15,801 bases of DNA from Promethearchaeota archaeon (GTDB taxonomy: Archaea; Asgardarchaeota; Lokiarchaeia; Sigynarchaeales; SOKP01). Positions within the stretch are counted from its first letter, which is position 1. The number at the start of each line of letters is the position of its first letter. Below are positions 13,603-15,801 of the stretch, in pieces. Under the pieces are notes generated by a model, which was given only the letters and a program-made list of their open reading frames with translations, made no database searches and was not told the origin of the DNA. The position numbers and the translations under genes were made by a program. The stretch spans positions 1 through 15,801 of the forward strand of contig JAGXOB010000046.1 in NCBI GenBank assembly GCA_019894735.1, written 5' to 3'.

Positions 13603-13627
13603 ATTTGTTTGTATCAAACAAACAAAT
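13603..13627. repeat. Inverted repeat ATTTGTTTG / CAAACAAAT
   Basis: A perfect 9-bp inverted repeat with a 7-nt loop. Because the right side contains CAAACAAACAAAT the stem can also close in a second register with a 3-nt loop. It lies between the terminator of the secreted protein gene and the promoter region of the AbrB-PhoU gene and could belong to either. Confidence 0.4.
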
Positions 13628-13640
13628 TTGTGCTATCAAA

Positions 13641-13690
13641 ATATATAGAATATATAGAATAATACTAATAGTAAATAATAATATATAGAA
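13641..13690 (+). promoter_or_regulatory. Three copies of ATATATAGAA upstream of AbrB-PhoU
   Basis: ATATATAGAA occurs exactly at 13641-13650, 13650-13659 (sharing one base) and 13681-13690, 56 to 105 nt before the ATG at 13746. Any copy could act as a TATA box; three identical ones suggest either multiple start sites or a repeated binding site. The AbrB-type domain of the encoded protein makes autoregulation possible. Confidence 0.35.
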
Positions 13691-13745
13691 ATTAATTAGT
13701 GAATTTAATTATATAATTTACAAATTTAAATGAGAAGAATAAGTT

Positions 13746-14744
13746 ATGTCTATCAATATTGAAGCGAGAAAAGTACAAAAAACAGGAGGATCTTCATTTA
13801 TTATTAGTTTACCAATAGAATGGATAAAGAAGCACGGAATTGAGGCTAAAGATACTATAGGAGTACTTTCACAACCCGATGGAAATTTGTTGATTACTCC
13901 ATATATGAGTTCAGAAAAGTACATAAAAGAAAAGAAATTTGATGTCGACGAGATTAAGGATTCTGATTTCTTATTCCGCCTGTTAATAGGAGCTTATATC
14001 ATGGGTTATAACATAATAGAGGTAAGATCGAGTAAAAAGTTCGACTCAATTATAAGAGACACAATTAGAAATTTCAGTAAAATCACTATCGGTACTGAAA
14101 TTATGGAAGAATCAGATAACACCATAAAAATTAAGGACTTACTGGACCCAAAAGAAATGCCTTTTGAAAAGACCATAAAAAGAATGTATATTTTAGCTAA
14201 TAGTATGCACGAGGACGCATTAAAAGCCCTCGAGAAGGGAGATAAAATGCTTGCGGAAAAGGTAATAGAGATTGACGATGATATTGACAGACTAAATTGG
14301 CTAGTTGAGCGCCAAGCGCATATTGTATTACGAGATATTATATTGTGTCAAAAATTGGATATTACGTTAGAAGATGCGAGCAATTACAAATTCATAAGTA
14401 GATTTTTAGAAAGAATAGGCGATCACGCAGTTAAAATCGCTAAAAATGTAATTTTTATTGACTATCAAAAAATCGATAAGGTATTATACGAAAACATCAT
14501 GAAGGCGAGTGAAATTTCTCTTGAATTGCTTAATAAGAGTTTAGACGCGTGGCTTCAAAAAGATTTAACCTTAGCTAATGAAAACATCGAATCCATAAAA
14601 AAATTAACAAATGCTTGTAATGCTATTAAAATCAACCCGAATTCGGAATATCTTGTCGAAATAGGTTTCATTATTGAGAGTATTAGGAGAACGGGTGAGT
14701 ATTCAGCGGATATTTCAGAAATAATTATAAACAATTTGATTTGA
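13746..14744 (+). CDS. AbrB-PhoU fusion phosphate-regulatory protein
   Basis: The 332-residue protein fuses an N-terminal SpoVT/AbrB-like swapped-hairpin domain (about 6-52, ARKVQKTGGSSFIISLP) to a PhoU helical-bundle region (about 140-332). The PhoU repeats show ExxxD metal-binding signatures in E222-R-I-G-D226-HAVKIAKN and E318-Y-S-A-D322-ISE. This arrangement is the common archaeal form of PhoU, which modulates phosphate uptake (Pst) and phosphate signalling; the AbrB part suggests DNA binding. No pst transporter genes are in the window. The ATG is preceded by a weak GAGAAG. Its stop lies only 6 nt from the stop of the convergent RAM protein, so transcripts must overlap or end very sharply. 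Confidence 0.9.
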   Translation: MSINIEARKVQKTGGSSFIISLPIEWIKKHGIEAKDTIGVLSQPDGNLLITPYMSSEKYIKEKKFDVDEIKDSDFLFRLLIGAYIMGYNIIEVRSSKKFDSIIRDTIRNFSKITIGTEIMEESDNTIKIKDLLDPKEMPFEKTIKRMYILANSMHEDALKALEKGDKMLAEKVIEIDDDIDRLNWLVERQAHIVLRDIILCQKLDITLEDASNYKFISRFLERIGDHAVKIAKNVIFIDYQKIDKVLYENIMKASEISLELLNKSLDAWLQKDLTLANENIESIKKLTNACNAIKINPNSEYLVEIGFIIESIRRTGEYSADISEIIINNLI

Positions 14745-14750
14745 GATTAT

Positions 14751-15008
14751 TCAAGCATTGATATCAAAATTTCTTTTTGTGCTAATTATGGTAGTTGTAG
14801 CATCGATCCATTCTTTTAAATCGTTATCCTTTCGACAGAATGATACTATCTCGTCCAAATCATCTAGGGTATTAAATACACACTCTATTATTAAATCCCA
14901 TCCACCATAAGTAGGTGAGGAATAAGTAATCTTCCAATCGTGCCCTTCCCGAGGTTGAAAATGCTTTAATTTCTCTACGATCTTCCACTGAGTTCCGATA
15001 ATCTTCAA
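14751..15008 (-). CDS. Stand-alone RAM (Lrp/AsnC ligand-binding) domain protein
   Basis: The frame has the RAM fold pattern: helix WKIVEKLKHF, strand KITYSS, the signature YGGWDLIIECVF equivalent to the G-x-YDLIL strand of Lrp proteins, helix DDLDEIVSFCR, and a final strand DATTTIIS. There is no HTH, so it is an SRAM-type effector-sensing protein, which may co-assemble with Lrp regulators. The start is uncertain. The TTG at 15008 cuts into the first beta strand; in-frame sequence continues upstream (GYVLIRLK) to 15038 without an ATG, GTG or TTG. A GAGG followed by an out-of-frame ATG at 15022 would come into frame if the T4 run after it were T5. A non-canonical start or a one-base assembly error is likely. 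Confidence 0.75.
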   Translation of the reverse strand: MKIIGTQWKIVEKLKHFQPREGHDWKITYSSPTYGGWDLIIECVFNTLDDLDEIVSFCRKDNDLKEWIDATTTIISTKRNFDINA

Positions 15009-15267
15009 GCGAATTAAAACATATCCTCGATAGTAAATCTATTTGACACCCGATATTTTTTGTTATTCCACAGATTTAAACACTTATCTAAAGCAAAAAT
15101 TAATTACTATTTATTATTTTTCATAGTTTTTATTAATGGTGAAATTATATTTTTACCAGCAATTTTTGAAGAAACTCTTTTATAGTAGTTTGTAAAATAT
15201 AATAATTAGCATTTATACGATAATCTAAAATAAAAAGTGAAAAATATTGACCGAGACCAACCAAGAT

Positions 15268-15801
15268 ATGGAAAAAATAATTACCTATATTTTAATCATT
15301 GCTGGAGTAACATTTATAGTTGGGCTGATACTATACTTCGCTGGGCTAAATATCTGGTTTAATGAAGTATTTTACGATAATAGCACTATATATGTGATTT
15401 TTTCGTTAATAACTGAGTTAGGGGATACACGAGTATATATTTTTCTAATAGTGATAGTTTGGTATGTGTATGATAAGAAATTTGCTAAAAATCTAGCCTA
15501 TTCTTTATTAGGGTCATTCTTTGTAAATTTAATTATAAAAGACATTTGTAGAGATCCAAGACCATATACAAATATTCGAGATAGTGAACCAATTGCAGAG
15601 GGATTTGGTTTCCCTTCAGGTCACTCCCAACAAGCTGTTGCTACGTATGGATATATAGCCTACGAAGCCCATGTAAAGAAGAGTAAAATTATCTTTTGGA
15701 TTTTTACTATTTTAGTGTACATTATAGCAAGTTCGAGAGTAATAATCGGAGTACATGATTTACAAGATGTTTGGGGGGGATTAACATTTGGATTCATATG
15801 G
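15268..15801 (+). CDS. PAP2-family membrane phosphatase (partial, cut at window end)
   Basis: 178 residues are present before the window ends. The three phosphatase motifs of the PAP2/acid-phosphatase superfamily are visible in order: K91-x6-R98-P99 (KDICRDPRP), P116-S-G-H119, and S156-R157-x5-H163-x3-D167 (SRVIIGVHDLQD), with His119 and His163 the catalytic pair. Hydrophobic helices at about 5-25, 54-68, 78-92 and 140-156 make it an integral membrane protein that probably removes phosphate from a lipid phosphate such as an isoprenyl diphosphate. The ATG at 15268 is used; an in-frame TTG at 15247, with AGTGA 6 nt upstream of it, would add MTETNQD. Only the final TM helices are missing. Confidence 0.88.
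   Translation, partial: MEKIITYILIIAGVTFIVGLILYFAGLNIWFNEVFYDNSTIYVIFSLITELGDTRVYIFLIVIVWYVYDKKFAKNLAYSLLGSFFVNLIIKDICRDPRPYTNIRDSEPIAEGFGFPSGHSQQAVATYGYIAYEAHVKKSKIIFWIFTILVYIIASSRVIIGVHDLQDVWGGLTFGFIW

Noticed and set aside
13641..13690. CRISPR-like or satellite repeat array
   Set aside because: The repeats are only 10 nt, partly overlapping and TATA-like; there are no regular spacers and no cas genes in the window.

Overview
The window is strongly AT-rich archaeal DNA, most likely from an Asgard (Promethearchaeota, Lokiarchaeia-like) genome. The archaeal call rests on several features: TATA-like boxes about 35 nt before start codons with almost no leader (at 2586, 8461 and 8639), poly-U rather than hairpin-type terminators, an AbrB-PhoU fusion of the archaeal type, Lrp/AsnC and stand-alone RAM proteins, and many tiny zinc-ribbon proteins. 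The Asgard assignment is an inference from base composition and from the large secreted protein with acidic DDDNTPP / DNDDDR Ig-like repeats; no marker gene proves it.

Layout. 1-420: the 3' end of an unidentified gene and a 56-residue Cys4 protein too short for most gene callers. 476-1941 (minus): an SPFH/stomatin-like membrane protein followed 17 nt later by a 3-hexulose-6-phosphate-synthase-like enzyme, with a T10 tract after the last stop. 2161-2798 (plus): two small zinc-ribbon proteins, one membrane-anchored and one soluble. 2954-6595 (plus): two abutting genes for a heterodimeric ABC exporter with one consensus and one degenerate ATP site. 6669-8461 (minus): type I glutamine synthetase and, upstream of it, a small zinc-ribbon protein. 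8639-9121 (plus): an Lrp/AsnC regulator divergent from that pair. 9456-9689: a two-TM-helix small protein. 9690-10895: about 1.2 kb without a convincing gene but with dyads, direct repeats, a possible decayed ORF and the promoter of the next gene. 10896-13541: an 881-residue secreted repeat protein. 13746-14744: AbrB-PhoU. 14751-15008 (minus): a stand-alone RAM-domain protein. 15268-15801: the 5' part of a PAP2-family membrane phosphatase, cut by the window end.

How the genes may fit together. Glutamine synthetase beside an Lrp-type regulator, with a RAM-only protein 6 kb away, suggests amino-acid-sensing control of nitrogen assimilation. PhoU and PAP2 point to phosphate and lipid-phosphate metabolism. 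The ABC exporter, SPFH protein, membrane zinc ribbon, secreted repeat protein and PAP2 are envelope functions. I see no CRISPR array, tRNA, rRNA, intact transposase or phage module. The least explained parts are the C-terminal helical domain of the secreted protein, the structured 9.7-10.9 kb gap and the cluster of orphan zinc ribbons.
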